Assembly: GCF_023702225.1 (NCBI RefSeq)
Contig: NZ_JAMQCO010000001.1
Location: 263,442 to 327,441, forward strand
Direction: 5' to 3'
DNA length: 64,000 nt
DNA from: Aureimonas altamirensis
Lineage (GTDB): Bacteria; Pseudomonadota; Alphaproteobacteria; Rhizobiales; Rhizobiaceae
A program made the translations under genes and the position numbers. Below are positions 34,227 to 44,102 of this stretch, piece by piece. Each line of letters begins with the position of its first letter. Position 1 is the first letter of the stretch. Below the pieces are notes generated by a model. It worked only from the letters and a program-made list of their open reading frames with translations. It had not been told where the DNA came from and made no database searches.

Positions 34227-35708
34227 ATGACTGCAATGGACGACAGGGGCCCGGTGCCGCTGGTTTCGCTGCGCGCAATCGCCAAGAGCTTCGGCGCCGT
34301 CAAGGCGCTGGGCGGCGTCGGCCTCGACCTCAAGCGAGGGGAGTGCATCGGGCTCGCCGGGCATAACGGCGCCGGCAAGTCGACGCTGATGCAGGTGCTG
34401 GCCGGCAACGTAACGCCCGACGAAGGCCAGCTTGCCATCGACGGAATGCCGGTTTCGGACGGCTTCGGCGTCGCCGCCGCCAATCGCGCCGGCATACGAT
34501 GCGTCTTCCAGGAACTGTCGCTCTGCCCCAACCTGACGGTCGCAGAGAACATGCGCATCCGGCATCCATCCCTGAAGGGCTACGGCTGGCGTCGCCGCGC
34601 CGCGGCCCTGTCGCGCAGCAGCCTGGATACGATCTTTCCCGGTCATGGTATCGGCGCGGACGACCTCCTGTCCGATCTGGCGCTCGGCCAGCGCCAGATG
34701 GTGGAAATCTCCATCGTCTTTGCCGTGTCCGACGCGGCGCCGCGGCTGATCATCCTGGACGAGCCCACCTCTTCGCTCGACCAGACCGTGGCGGCGCAGT
34801 TGCTGGCGCATGTCCGCCGTTTCGTGGATGGCGGCGGCAGCGTCGTCCTGATCTCTCATATACTGGGCGAAATCCTGGCCACATGCGACCGGATCGCCGT
34901 GATGAGCGATGGCCGGATCACGCAATTGCGGCCCGCCGCGCAATTCGACAGGATATCGCTGGTCGAAGCGATGGGCCATGTCGTGTCGGAGGCCGCGCAT
35001 GCCGAGCCGCAGACGAAGGCCCGGACCGGACCGGTGGTCGCCACGGCAGCGCCGCCGCGTCAGGGCAACGACAGGCGCCTCGAAGCGCACAAGGGCGAGA
35101 TCGTCGGCCTGGCCGGCCTGGCCGGACATGGCCAGACGGCGCTTCTGGTGCTGATGCAGAATGCCGGGGCACGCGGCTCCCGCTTCGCGCGGCTGTCGGG
35201 CAAAGTCGCCTTCGTCGCAGGAGACCGGCAGAGCGACGGCGTCTTTCCCCTGTGGTCCATCGGGCAGAACATTACCGTCCGCTCGCTCCCGGCCCTTCGA
35301 AGGATGGGGTTGATCGACAAGGCCGCGGAAGCCGGCATGGCATCGGATTGGCGCACGCGAATCGGCATCCGCTCGCCCGACATGGACAACAACATCCTGA
35401 CACTGTCGGGCGGCAACCAGCAGAAGGCGCTGTTTGCCCGCGCGCTCGCATCCGACGCGGACATCATCCTGATGGACGACCCGATGCGCGGCGTCGATAT
35501 CGGCACCAAGCAGGATGTCTACGCCCTGATCCGCGCCGAGGCTGCGCGCGGTCGCACCTTTGTCTGGTACACGACGGAGTTCGACGAGTTGCTGAGTTGC
35601 GACCATGCCTATGTCTTCCGGTCCGGACGGATCGTCGCGGACATGCCGCGCGGCGAACTGACGGAGGCCCGCGTGCTGCAGAGCTCCTTCACGGAGGATG
35701 CGGCGTGA
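34227..35708 (+). CDS. Sugar ABC transporter ATP-binding protein, two-domain type
   Basis: Double ATPase of the RbsA/XylG/MglA class, 493 residues. First domain: Walker A GHNGAGKST, signature-like LALGQRQMVEIS, Walker B LIILDEPTSSLD, and H-loop LISHILGEIL. Second domain: degenerate Walker A (GLAGLAGHGQTALLVL, no GKS/T), signature LSGGNQQKALFARAL, Walker B IILMDDPMRGVDIG. The link between the second Walker A and AFVAGDRQSDGVFPL is about 10-15 residues shorter than in typical relatives. ATG 34227 chosen; ATG 34236 possible. The stop overlaps the next gene (GTGA). Confidence 0.93.
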   Translation: MTAMDDRGPVPLVSLRAIAKSFGAVKALGGVGLDLKRGECIGLAGHNGAGKSTLMQVLAGNVTPDEGQLAIDGMPVSDGFGVAAANRAGIRCVFQELSLCPNLTVAENMRIRHPSLKGYGWRRRAAALSRSSLDTIFPGHGIGADDLLSDLALGQRQMVEISIVFAVSDAAPRLIILDEPTSSLDQTVAAQLLAHVRRFVDGGGSVVLISHILGEILATCDRIAVMSDGRITQLRPAAQFDRISLVEAMGHVVSEAAHAEPQTKARTGPVVATAAPPRQGNDRRLEAHKGEIVGLAGLAGHGQTALLVLMQNAGARGSRFARLSGKVAFVAGDRQSDGVFPLWSIGQNITVRSLPALRRMGLIDKAAEAGMASDWRTRIGIRSPDMDNNILTLSGGNQQKALFARALASDADIILMDDPMRGVDIGTKQDVYALIRAEAARGRTFVWYTTEFDELLSCDHAYVFRSGRIVADMPRGELTEARVLQSSFTEDAA

Positions 35709-36649
35709 GCCTGGACCCGACATCGCCGCGCGTCATGCGGGCGCTTCTTCCGCCCGTCTCCCTTGCCCTGCTTCTGGCTGCGATCTTCATCATCCAGCCG
35801 AGGGCCATGAGTTTCATGGGCCTCAACCTGATGCTCAACCTGGCGCTGCCCATCGCGCTCGCCACCATCGCCCAGATGTTCATCATCGCCATCAACGACA
35901 TCGACCTGTCGATCGGCAGTTTCGTCTCGTTCGTGGCCTGCATCGGGGCAACGCTTCTGAACGATACTCCGCTCGTGGGCGTCGCGGCCCTGGCCGGCTG
36001 CATCGCGGTCTACGCGTTGGTGGGCGCGCTGGTGCAATGGCGCAACCTGCCATCCATCGTGGTGACGCTGGGCATGTCGTTCGTCTGGCTCGGCGCGGCG
36101 GTCCTGATCCTCCCATCGCCCGGCGGCACCGCCCCGGCCTGGCTGCAGGCCATCGTGAAATTCCGCACGCCCGTCGTTCCGTTCGCGCTGGTGGCCAGCG
36201 CGGCGCTCGCCGTGGCGGTGCACCTGTTCCTGATGCGCTCTTCCGTCGGCACCGTCTTGCGCGGCGCAGGCGGAAACCCGCAGGCGATGGCGCGGGCCGG
36301 CTGGTCGCTGCTCAAGGTACGGATGTCGATGTATGCGCTGGCGGGCTTCTTCGGCGTCCTGGCGGGGCTGGCGCTGGTGGGTCTCACCACTTCGGCCGAC
36401 GCCAATATCGCGCTGCGTTACACGCTTTTGTCCATCGCGGGCGTGATCCTCGGCGGCGGCGAGTTCACCGGGGGGCGGATCTCTCCAGTGGGGGCCGTCA
36501 TCGGCGCCCTCACCCTGACGCTGGCGGGTTCGCTTCTGGCCTTCCTGCGCATCTCTCCGGACTGGCAGATCGGCGCCCAGGGCGCCATCCTGATCCTCGT
36601 GCTGGCGCTGCGCGCTCTCGTCAACCGCGCCGAAAGGAAATCCGCATGA
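35705..36649 (+). CDS. Sugar ABC transporter permease 1
   Basis: Inner-membrane permease of the RbsC/BPD_transp_2 family, 314 residues with 8-10 hydrophobic segments. NDIDLSIGSFVSFVACIGA, the hallmark D-L-S-[IV]-G motif, lies near residue 65; GVILGGGEFTGGRISPVGAV is the conserved C-terminal loop. GTG start overlapping the ATPase stop. Works as a heterodimer with the permease encoded next. Confidence 0.92.
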   Translation: MSLDPTSPRVMRALLPPVSLALLLAAIFIIQPRAMSFMGLNLMLNLALPIALATIAQMFIIAINDIDLSIGSFVSFVACIGATLLNDTPLVGVAALAGCIAVYALVGALVQWRNLPSIVVTLGMSFVWLGAAVLILPSPGGTAPAWLQAIVKFRTPVVPFALVASAALAVAVHLFLMRSSVGTVLRGAGGNPQAMARAGWSLLKVRMSMYALAGFFGVLAGLALVGLTTSADANIALRYTLLSIAGVILGGGEFTGGRISPVGAVIGALTLTLAGSLLAFLRISPDWQIGAQGAILILVLALRALVNRAERKSA

Positions 36650-37608
36650 GCGCCCTTTCCGCAATCCGGGATGTCGGCCAGCGCGTCCCATCGGCCTTCT
36701 CCTTCGCAGGGGCGGCGGTGATCTTCCTGGCCACCGTCGCCGCCTCCGGCGGCGCGGGGTCCGGGCAGGTGCTGACGACGGCGCTCACCTTCGCCACGAT
36801 GTATGTCATCGTGGGCCTCGGCCAGATGTTCGTCATCACCACCGGCCCCGGTAATATCGATCTTTCCATACCGGCGACGATCGCGCTGGCGGGGGCCGTC
36901 GCCATGCGGGTGATGGATGGAGAGAACGCCATGATACTGCCCGGCATCGCCGCTGCCCTCGCAGTCGGCGCGGCGGTCGGCTGTTTCAATTTCGGGTTGA
37001 TCCGCCTTCTTTCGATCCCGCCGATCATCGCAACCCTTTCGGCCAGCTTCCTCGTCATGTCGAGCGCCATCGCCTTCGGGCGCGGCCTGCGCGTACGTCC
37101 GCCATCGGCCTTCGCCGATTTCGCGACCGGGCGGATCGCCGGCATCCCGATCCTCGCCATCGCCACCCTCCTCCTGACACTGTCGATGGCAGTGCTTCTT
37201 CACCGGACGGTGTACGGCCGGTCGGTCACCGCCATCGGCCAGAACAGCCGCGCCGCGGGCCTTGCCGGCATCCGCGTGGATCGCGTCCGATGGGCCACCT
37301 ATGTGCTCTCGGCCGCCCTGGCAGGGCTATGCGGCGCCGTCCTGGCGGGCTTTTCCGGCGGCGCCTCTCTCAACATGGGAGAAGAGTATCTGCTGGCGTC
37401 GATCGCCGTGGTCGTCGTCGGCGGCACGTCCGTCGCAGGGGGACAGGCCAACGTTTCAGGCCTGTGGGGCGCATCGCTGTTCATGTACCTGCTCGTCACG
37501 ATGCTCAACACCTATGGCGTCAGCGCCGGGCTCAGGCTGCTCGTCACCGGGCTCATCATCATCGCGATCATCACCATCGCCGGCGGCAAGAAAGGCAGCC
37601 GGGCATGA
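36646..37608 (+). CDS. Sugar ABC transporter permease 2
   Basis: Second RbsC-type permease, 320 residues. It has the same landmarks: VIVGLGQMFVITTGPGNIDL with DLSIPATIALAG, then GQNSRAAGLAGIRVDRVRWA and AVVVVGGTSVAGGQANVSG. The ATG overlaps the stop of the first permease (ATGA). The operon ends at a strong symmetric hairpin 3 bases after the stop. Two different permeases with one fused ATPase is a normal layout for this subclass. Confidence 0.92.
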   Translation: MSALSAIRDVGQRVPSAFSFAGAAVIFLATVAASGGAGSGQVLTTALTFATMYVIVGLGQMFVITTGPGNIDLSIPATIALAGAVAMRVMDGENAMILPGIAAALAVGAAVGCFNFGLIRLLSIPPIIATLSASFLVMSSAIAFGRGLRVRPPSAFADFATGRIAGIPILAIATLLLTLSMAVLLHRTVYGRSVTAIGQNSRAAGLAGIRVDRVRWATYVLSAALAGLCGAVLAGFSGGASLNMGEEYLLASIAVVVVGGTSVAGGQANVSGLWGASLFMYLLVTMLNTYGVSAGLRLLVTGLIIIAIITIAGGKKGSRA

Positions 37609-37611
37609 GAA

Positions 37612-37639
37612 AGGCCGCCTGAAGGATTTCAGGCGGCCT
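37612..37639. terminator. Symmetric hairpin between convergent genes
   Basis: AGGCCGCCTGAA, loop GGAT, TTCAGGCGGCCT: a perfect 12-bp stem with a tetraloop. It starts 3 bases after the permease stop and ends 24 bases before the stop of the convergent BA14K gene, so it can serve both. A strong T-run is missing on both sides. Confidence 0.7.
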
Positions 37640-37662
37640 CGCATGAATTGTCTTTCATGGCC

Positions 37663-38088
37663 CTATCGACAGACGGCGCGCACACCCGGCCGGATAAAGT
37701 AGGTGTTGGTGCGCGGATCGTAAGTCCGATACCGGCGGGAGCATGCAGCCTGATGGGCACTCAGGCCCCGGAAGGCCGCAGGCGGACCACGGCGTTCCCA
37801 TCTGTCGCGTTCGTAGCGGCGGCGGTCGCGCTCCAAGCGTCTGTCACGGTCATAACGCCGGTCGTAATGGCGCGGGCCACCGCGATTGCGCCATTCCTCC
37901 CGCCGTTGCACGCCACGCATGATCTGCCGAAAATCGGTCTGGGCAAGGATCACGGGCCGCGATGACGTTTCGACCGGAGCGGGCCGCACCGATGGTGTGG
38001 CGCCTGCCGGCAGCGGAGCCATGGCCCAGCTGCCGGCCAAAAGGCCAAACGCCATCAGCGCCCGCCATCGCGAAGGACATCGCGTCAT
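37663..38088 (-). CDS. BA14K-family envelope protein
   Basis: 141-residue exported protein. Signal peptide: MTRCPSRWRALMAFGLLAGS followed by a cleavage region near PAGA. The middle is strongly basic (RRYDRDRRLERDRRRYERD). The end CSRRYRTYDPRTNTYFIRPG followed by VRAVC is the BA14K signature first described for a Brucella antigen. Start chosen at ATG 38088 because it overlaps the stop of the upstream lipoprotein gene (ATGA); an ATG at 38109 would add seven residues. Function unknown; lectin-like roles have been suggested for the Brucella protein. Confidence 0.82.
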   Translation of the reverse strand: MTRCPSRWRALMAFGLLAGSWAMAPLPAGATPSVRPAPVETSSRPVILAQTDFRQIMRGVQRREEWRNRGGPRHYDRRYDRDRRLERDRRRYERDRWERRGPPAAFRGLSAHQAACSRRYRTYDPRTNTYFIRPGVRAVCR

Positions 38089-38369
38089 CCGCGATAGCCG
38101 CGCGGGCATGCCGCCACGTAGCGACGTCCGTTACCGTCGCGGTAGACGCATTCGTTGGGGCGGCTCGCCGAGCCGATCAACGCACCTGCAGCGGTGCCGA
38201 GTGCGCCACCGATCAATGCACCGCCAAGATCTCCCGATGCCGCAGCGCCGATGGCGGCGCCGCCAAGTCCGCCGATTGCGGCCGGAGCCGCTATGTCCCG
38301 ATCGACGGACTGGCAACCCGCCACCGCCATCAAGAGTGCCGCACAGCCGGCAATCGCAACTTTCCTCAT
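38085..38369 (-). CDS. Glycine-zipper lipoprotein
   Basis: 94-residue predicted lipoprotein: MRKVAIAGCAALLMAVAGCQ, lipobox AVAGC. The mature part holds a glycine zipper (GGLGGAAIGAAASGDLGGAL, then IGGALGTAAGALIGS), which inserts in or associates with the outer membrane in other proteins, and ends NECVYRDGNGRRYVAACPRG. AGGAAAGG lies upstream of ATG 38369. Translationally coupled to the BA14K gene. Specific role unknown. Confidence 0.8.
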   Translation of the reverse strand: MRKVAIAGCAALLMAVAGCQSVDRDIAAPAAIGGLGGAAIGAAASGDLGGALIGGALGTAAGALIGSASRPNECVYRDGNGRRYVAACPRGYRG

Positions 38370-38462
38370 CTGGGTACGCCTTTCCTCAACAGGACCGCCA
38401 CACACGACCGGCGGTTAACGAACATTAACGCTGAAACTGGTGATTGAGGAATAGGTTCCCGG

Positions 38463-38502
38463 CAAAAAGAAAAGCCCGCACCGGGGGAGGACCGGGCGGG
38501 CT
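38463..38502 (-). terminator. Intrinsic terminator for the gene ending at 38615
   Basis: On the minus strand AGCCCGC-CCGG, loop, CCGG-t-GCGGGCT followed by TTTCTTTTT. The stem (38473-38502) has 11 pairs with one bulge, and the T-rich tract is at 38463-38472. It lies 112 bases after the stop codon, behind the palindrome at 38575. Confidence 0.8.
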
Positions 38503-38574
38503 CTTAATGTTGCGGGCTGGGAGGAGGTTGCCCGCTGGCAATGTTGATCGCATATCGGCGGGCGCCGAGCCAGT

Positions 38575-38607
38575 CCGTCACGCGCATGGCAGCCATGCGC
38601 GTGACGG
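38575..38607. repeat. Perfect 33-bp palindrome
   Basis: CCGTCACGCGCATGGC, one central A, GCCATGCGCGTGACGG: 16-bp arms without a mismatch. It lies 7 bases after the stop codon of the small secreted protein gene. No T-run follows, so it does not look like a simple terminator; a second hairpin with a T-run lies about 100 bases further on. Confidence 0.9.
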
Positions 38608-38614
38608 GAGGCCG

Positions 38615-38983
38615 TCAACGCTGGCCGATCACGGGGCAACCGCGCGCATTGGCGAAGCGCACGAAGGTGCGGCCCCCACGGTCGCGGCCGGCGACGGTTA
38701 CGGTGCGGCGGCCGGCGTCCACGACGCGCGCGCGGTGCACACCCATGCGGTCGGCCTTGCGCAAGGCCTGGCGGGCATCGCAGCCGCCGCGCTCGCGCTC
38801 GCGCCAGCGGTCGTGACGATGGTCGTAGCCTCGGTCCTGAACCTGGATGACCGGGCCGACGCCGACGCCGATACGCACCTCCTGCGCGGCGGCGGACATG
38901 CCCGCCATGCCGCCGAACGCCGCGGTCGCGCCGCCGGCCAGGGCCAGGGTCAGCATTGCGGAACGGATGATTTTGCCGAACAT
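38615..38983 (-). CDS. Exported small protein of unknown function
   Basis: 122 residues, start fixed by AAGGAGG 8 bases before ATG 38983. A long signal peptide (MFGKIIRSAMLTLALAGGAT onward) is probably cleaved near SAAAQE. The mature protein is basic: VRIGVGVGPVIQVQD, then RHDRWRERERGGCDARQALR, and KADRMGVHRARVVDAGRRTV. The pattern of two cysteines and the line KADRMGVHRARVVD recur in uncharacterised rhizobial proteins; no function is known to me. It stands between rpoD and the lipoprotein gene on the same strand. Confidence 0.78.
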   Translation of the reverse strand: MFGKIIRSAMLTLALAGGATAAFGGMAGMSAAAQEVRIGVGVGPVIQVQDRGYDHRHDRWRERERGGCDARQALRKADRMGVHRARVVDAGRRTVTVAGRDRGGRTFVRFANARGCPVIGQR

Positions 38984-39106
38984 GGTGAGGCCTCCTTCAA
39001 GGTCTGTTCTGCCCGGCTGTCCGGGCTTTCGAACGCAACCTTGCACCGCGCCCACTGAACCGATGCGGAAGGGCATGTTCAGCCGGCGTTCACCTGCGAA
39101 ACACGA

Positions 39107-39129
39107 AGGCCGGGCGCTGGGCCCGGCCT
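39107..39129 (-). terminator. Hairpin after rpoD
   Basis: AGGCCGGGC, 5-base loop, GCCCGGCCT, a perfect 9-bp stem 31 bases after the rpoD stop. The tract after it on the minus strand (TTCGTGTTTCG) is only moderately T-rich. Confidence 0.65.
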
Positions 39130-39159
39130 ACGTCATGTCCATTGCCGCGAAAGGGCCGC

Positions 39160-41127
<1,968 letters not shown>

Positions 41128-41380
41128 TCGCGTATCTCTCCAATTCGCGTCAGTCGCGCCCGGCGAACCGCCACCTGACTAGCGCCAAGGCGGTAAATTC
41201 TCGATGAACCGGACATGCGGCCGAAACCGCCCGACTTGCAGCTCCGGCGATTCGCTCACGAAACGCCCGGCTACGCCAATTATACCAATCCACAATTTCG
41301 AAGATGCCGCTATGAGCATCGTCTCTTTCGATTTCATCCTTTGGAGTCAAGGCCATGCGCCGAAAAAACAGGAATGGCGC

Positions 41381-43309
41381 CTAGATGCTGCGGGCCGGAC
41401 GGCCGGACAGCAGCCCGAATCCGTCGATCAACGCCTCGGTACCGGCAAGATTGTCCATTTCCTGCTTGATCGCGACGATCTGCGCATAAGCCTGCTCCGT
41501 CTGCTCGGCGGCAAAGGCCGCTTCCGCGTTCCGGAGTTCCCTATGTAGGAAACGCTGGCGATGCTGCAAGTGAAGCGCCTGACGAAGCGCCTCGCGCGCA
41601 TCCTCCACGGCCGCTTCCGCCAGGAACATCCAGTCCCTGTTGGCGCGCACCCGCGCCTCCAGCCCGTCGAAGACGCCGCGAAGCCCGCGCGCTTCCAGCG
41701 CCGACAGGATCGCCTGCCGGTCCAGCGCCGAAGCCGTCATCGCCACGTCCAGCACCACGGAACGAAGACGCGACAGCTCCCCCTCGGGCAGCTCCAGCTC
41801 TGCGAGATAGTCGAAGGCCTCCGCGATCAGCAATGGATGGTTGATGAAGCCGACGACGATGCCGACCTCGCGCATCGAGCCCAGGTTCGCCCGGCCGGCC
41901 GAGGAGGCGAGGCCGGAGCGGATCAGGCGATCCGACACGGCCGAGCGGCGCGGCGCACCCGGCCGCGGCCCGCTCCGCCCGCCCGGCTCGCTGCGGCGCA
42001 TGCCGCCCCGCCCCTGGCCGGGCGGCGGCCCGAAAAACGCCGAAAGGCGCTCCTGGAGATCCTGCTGGTAATGGCGCCGCACGCTTTCGTCGGCGATCTG
42101 GCGGCTGAGCGTCCGCAGGCGGCTTTCCAGCTCGGCGCGCCGCTCGGGCGTATCGAAGACGCCGCCGGCCGTTTCGCGTGTCCACAGCATGTCCGCCAGC
42201 GGCCGCGCGCCCCCCAGCACCGCATGGAATGCGTCCGCCCCCCCTTCCCGGACGAGGTCGTCCGGATCCTGCCCCGCCGGAAGCAGGGCGAAGCGCAGCG
42301 AGCGGCCGGGCCTCAGAAGCGGCAGCGCCACGTCGGCGGCGCGCTGCGCCGCCTTGACGCCCGCCGCGTCGCCGTCGAAGCACAGGACCGGTTCCGGCGT
42401 GGTACGCCACAGAAGATCGAGCTGGCGGTCTGTCAACGCAGTGCCCAGCGGCGCGACCGCATGGCCGATCCCCGCCTGGTGCAGGGCGATGACGTCGACG
42501 TACCCCTCCACCACGATCATCGTGCCGCCGTCCCGCGCGGCGCGGCGCGCCCGGGCGAGGTTGTAGAGCGTCGCGCCCTTGTGGAAGACGTCGGTCTCCG
42601 GAGAGTTGAGGTATTTGGCGGGCGCGCCGGGCGACAGGGCGCGGCCGCCGAAGGCGATCACCTTTTCGCGCGCGTCGTCGATCGGAAACATGATCCGGTC
42701 ACGGAACCGGTCGTAGGAAACGGCGATGCCCTCGCCATGCACGACCAGGCCGGCCGCCTCGATCTCGGCGCGGCCGACGCCGCGGCCGGCCAGATATTCC
42801 TTGAGGCGCGACCGGCTGTCCGGCGCATATCCGATGGAGAAGGCTGCCTGCGCCGCACTGCCGATGCCCCGGTCGCGCAGATAGGCGCGCGCCTTGGCGC
42901 CATCGGACTCCTGCAGGGACTGGCGGAAATAGTCGCGCGCCATGGCCAGCGCGTCGATCAGGCTGGCGCGCACCTCCTGACGGCGTTCGGCCTCCGGGTC
43001 GCGCTCGGGCATGGGCAGCCCCGCCTCGCCCGCGAGGCGCTCCACGGCCTCGGGAAAGCTCATTCCCTCGAGATCCGTCAGGAAACGGAAATGGTCGCCC
43101 GACACGCCGCAGCCGAAGCAATGGTAGCGCCCCTTGGCGTCTTCGCAGTGGAAGGACGGGGTCTTCTCGCCGTGGAAAGGGCAGCATGCCCAGTAATCGC
43201 CCTTGCCGGCTTGCGTCTTGCGGCGGTCCCAGGCGACGCGCCGGCCGACGACCTCCGAGATCGGGATGCGGCTCTTGATCTCTTCAAGGAAGTGCGGGGG
43301 AAACCTCAT
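41381..43309 (-). CDS. dnaG: DNA primase DnaG
   Basis: Makes RNA primers at the replication fork. 642 residues: N-terminal CHC2 zinc finger (CCPFHGEKTPSFHCED, YHCFGCGVSGD), TOPRIM core (MIVVEGYVDVIALHQAG and PVLCFDGDAAGVKAAQRAAD) and a C-terminal helicase-binding region. A disordered linker rich in Gly, Arg and Pro (GQGRGGMRRSEPGGRSGPR) separates core and tail. Start ATG 43309 gives MRFPPHFLEEIKSRIPISEV, the family pattern; ATG 43318 is possible. yqeY-dnaG-rpoD run in one direction, as in the classical macromolecular-synthesis operon but without rpsU. Confidence 0.97.
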   Translation of the reverse strand: MRFPPHFLEEIKSRIPISEVVGRRVAWDRRKTQAGKGDYWACCPFHGEKTPSFHCEDAKGRYHCFGCGVSGDHFRFLTDLEGMSFPEAVERLAGEAGLPMPERDPEAERRQEVRASLIDALAMARDYFRQSLQESDGAKARAYLRDRGIGSAAQAAFSIGYAPDSRSRLKEYLAGRGVGRAEIEAAGLVVHGEGIAVSYDRFRDRIMFPIDDAREKVIAFGGRALSPGAPAKYLNSPETDVFHKGATLYNLARARRAARDGGTMIVVEGYVDVIALHQAGIGHAVAPLGTALTDRQLDLLWRTTPEPVLCFDGDAAGVKAAQRAADVALPLLRPGRSLRFALLPAGQDPDDLVREGGADAFHAVLGGARPLADMLWTRETAGGVFDTPERRAELESRLRTLSRQIADESVRRHYQQDLQERLSAFFGPPPGQGRGGMRRSEPGGRSGPRPGAPRRSAVSDRLIRSGLASSAGRANLGSMREVGIVVGFINHPLLIAEAFDYLAELELPEGELSRLRSVVLDVAMTASALDRQAILSALEARGLRGVFDGLEARVRANRDWMFLAEAAVEDAREALRQALHLQHRQRFLHRELRNAEAAFAAEQTEQAYAQIVAIKQEMDNLAGTEALIDGFGLLSGRPARSI

Positions 43310-43417
43310 AGCAGACATATCGGCCGGAGCGCCGGACAAATCCAGACATTCCGCCGCCCCGCGGGAAATCCCCCCGCTGTCCACAGCTTTCCACAGTATG
43401 GAAGGCGCGGCCGGGCC

Positions 43418-43936
43418 TCAGCTCAGCATGCCGCGCACCAGCGCCCCGGCGGCAGGCAGGTCCAATGCCGCGCCATGCTTGCGCTTGAGGGCATTCATGC
43501 AGCGGCCGATATCGCGCAGGCCGCGCGCGCCGGTTTCGGCAACCGCCATCTCGCAGGCCGCGAGAATCGAGCCGGCATCCATGGACGGCGGCATGAGCTC
43601 GGCGACGATGCCGGCAAGCCGGCGCTGATCGGCGGCACGGCCGACATCGCCGGCAGCCTCCAGCGCCGTGGCCTTCTCTTCGTGCTGGCAGGCCATGCGA
43701 TGCAGGAGCCGCGCGATCTCCTCGTCGCAGAGGCGCTCGCGCCCTTCGGCCCGCAGGGCGATATCCCTGTCCTTTATGGCCGTGGCGATCAGCCGGAGGG
43801 TACACAGGCGTTGCGGATCGTTGCCGGATTGTGCGTCATCCAGCGCAGCCGCCAGGCATTCGCGCATTTCGGGATCTTTCGTGACTGTCGCTGCCGGACG
43901 TCTGCGGGGCCGCGCGGAGCGCCTTGTTTCGGGCAT
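43418..43936 (-). CDS. GatB/YqeY-domain protein
   Basis: 172 residues. From MRECLAAALDDAQSGNDPQR on it follows the YqeY family: LCTLRLIATAIKDRDIALRA, DEEIARLLHRMACQHEEKAT and AELMPPSMDAGSILAACEMA. The domain resembles the tail of the Asp/Glu-tRNA amidotransferase subunit GatB; its cellular role is not established. The 23 residues before MREC are basic and may not be translated; ATG 43867 is then the start. Divergent from carA and upstream of dnaG, the usual position in alphaproteobacteria. Confidence 0.88.
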   Translation of the reverse strand: MPETRRSARPRRRPAATVTKDPEMRECLAAALDDAQSGNDPQRLCTLRLIATAIKDRDIALRAEGRERLCDEEIARLLHRMACQHEEKATALEAAGDVGRAADQRRLAGIVAELMPPSMDAGSILAACEMAVAETGARGLRDIGRCMNALKRKHGAALDLPAAGALVRGMLS

Positions 43937-44102
43937 ATTGATTAATATCGCCTCAGGCCGTCCGCAAGGGGTTGCGCGGGAGGCTGGTTGCGGCGATATG
44001 CATAGCTCGACCGAAACGATCAGGCATGACAATCGCGAACGGGCTGGCGCAGCGAAAGCGCCCGGCACGTGCGCCATGCCGCGCAGACGAAGGAAGATCG
44101 CG

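Noticed and set aside
41150-41356. A 68-codon minus-strand frame between dnaG and rpoD
   Set aside because: No ribosome-binding site, no family pattern, and it runs into rpoD. The gap is better read as the rpoD promoter region.
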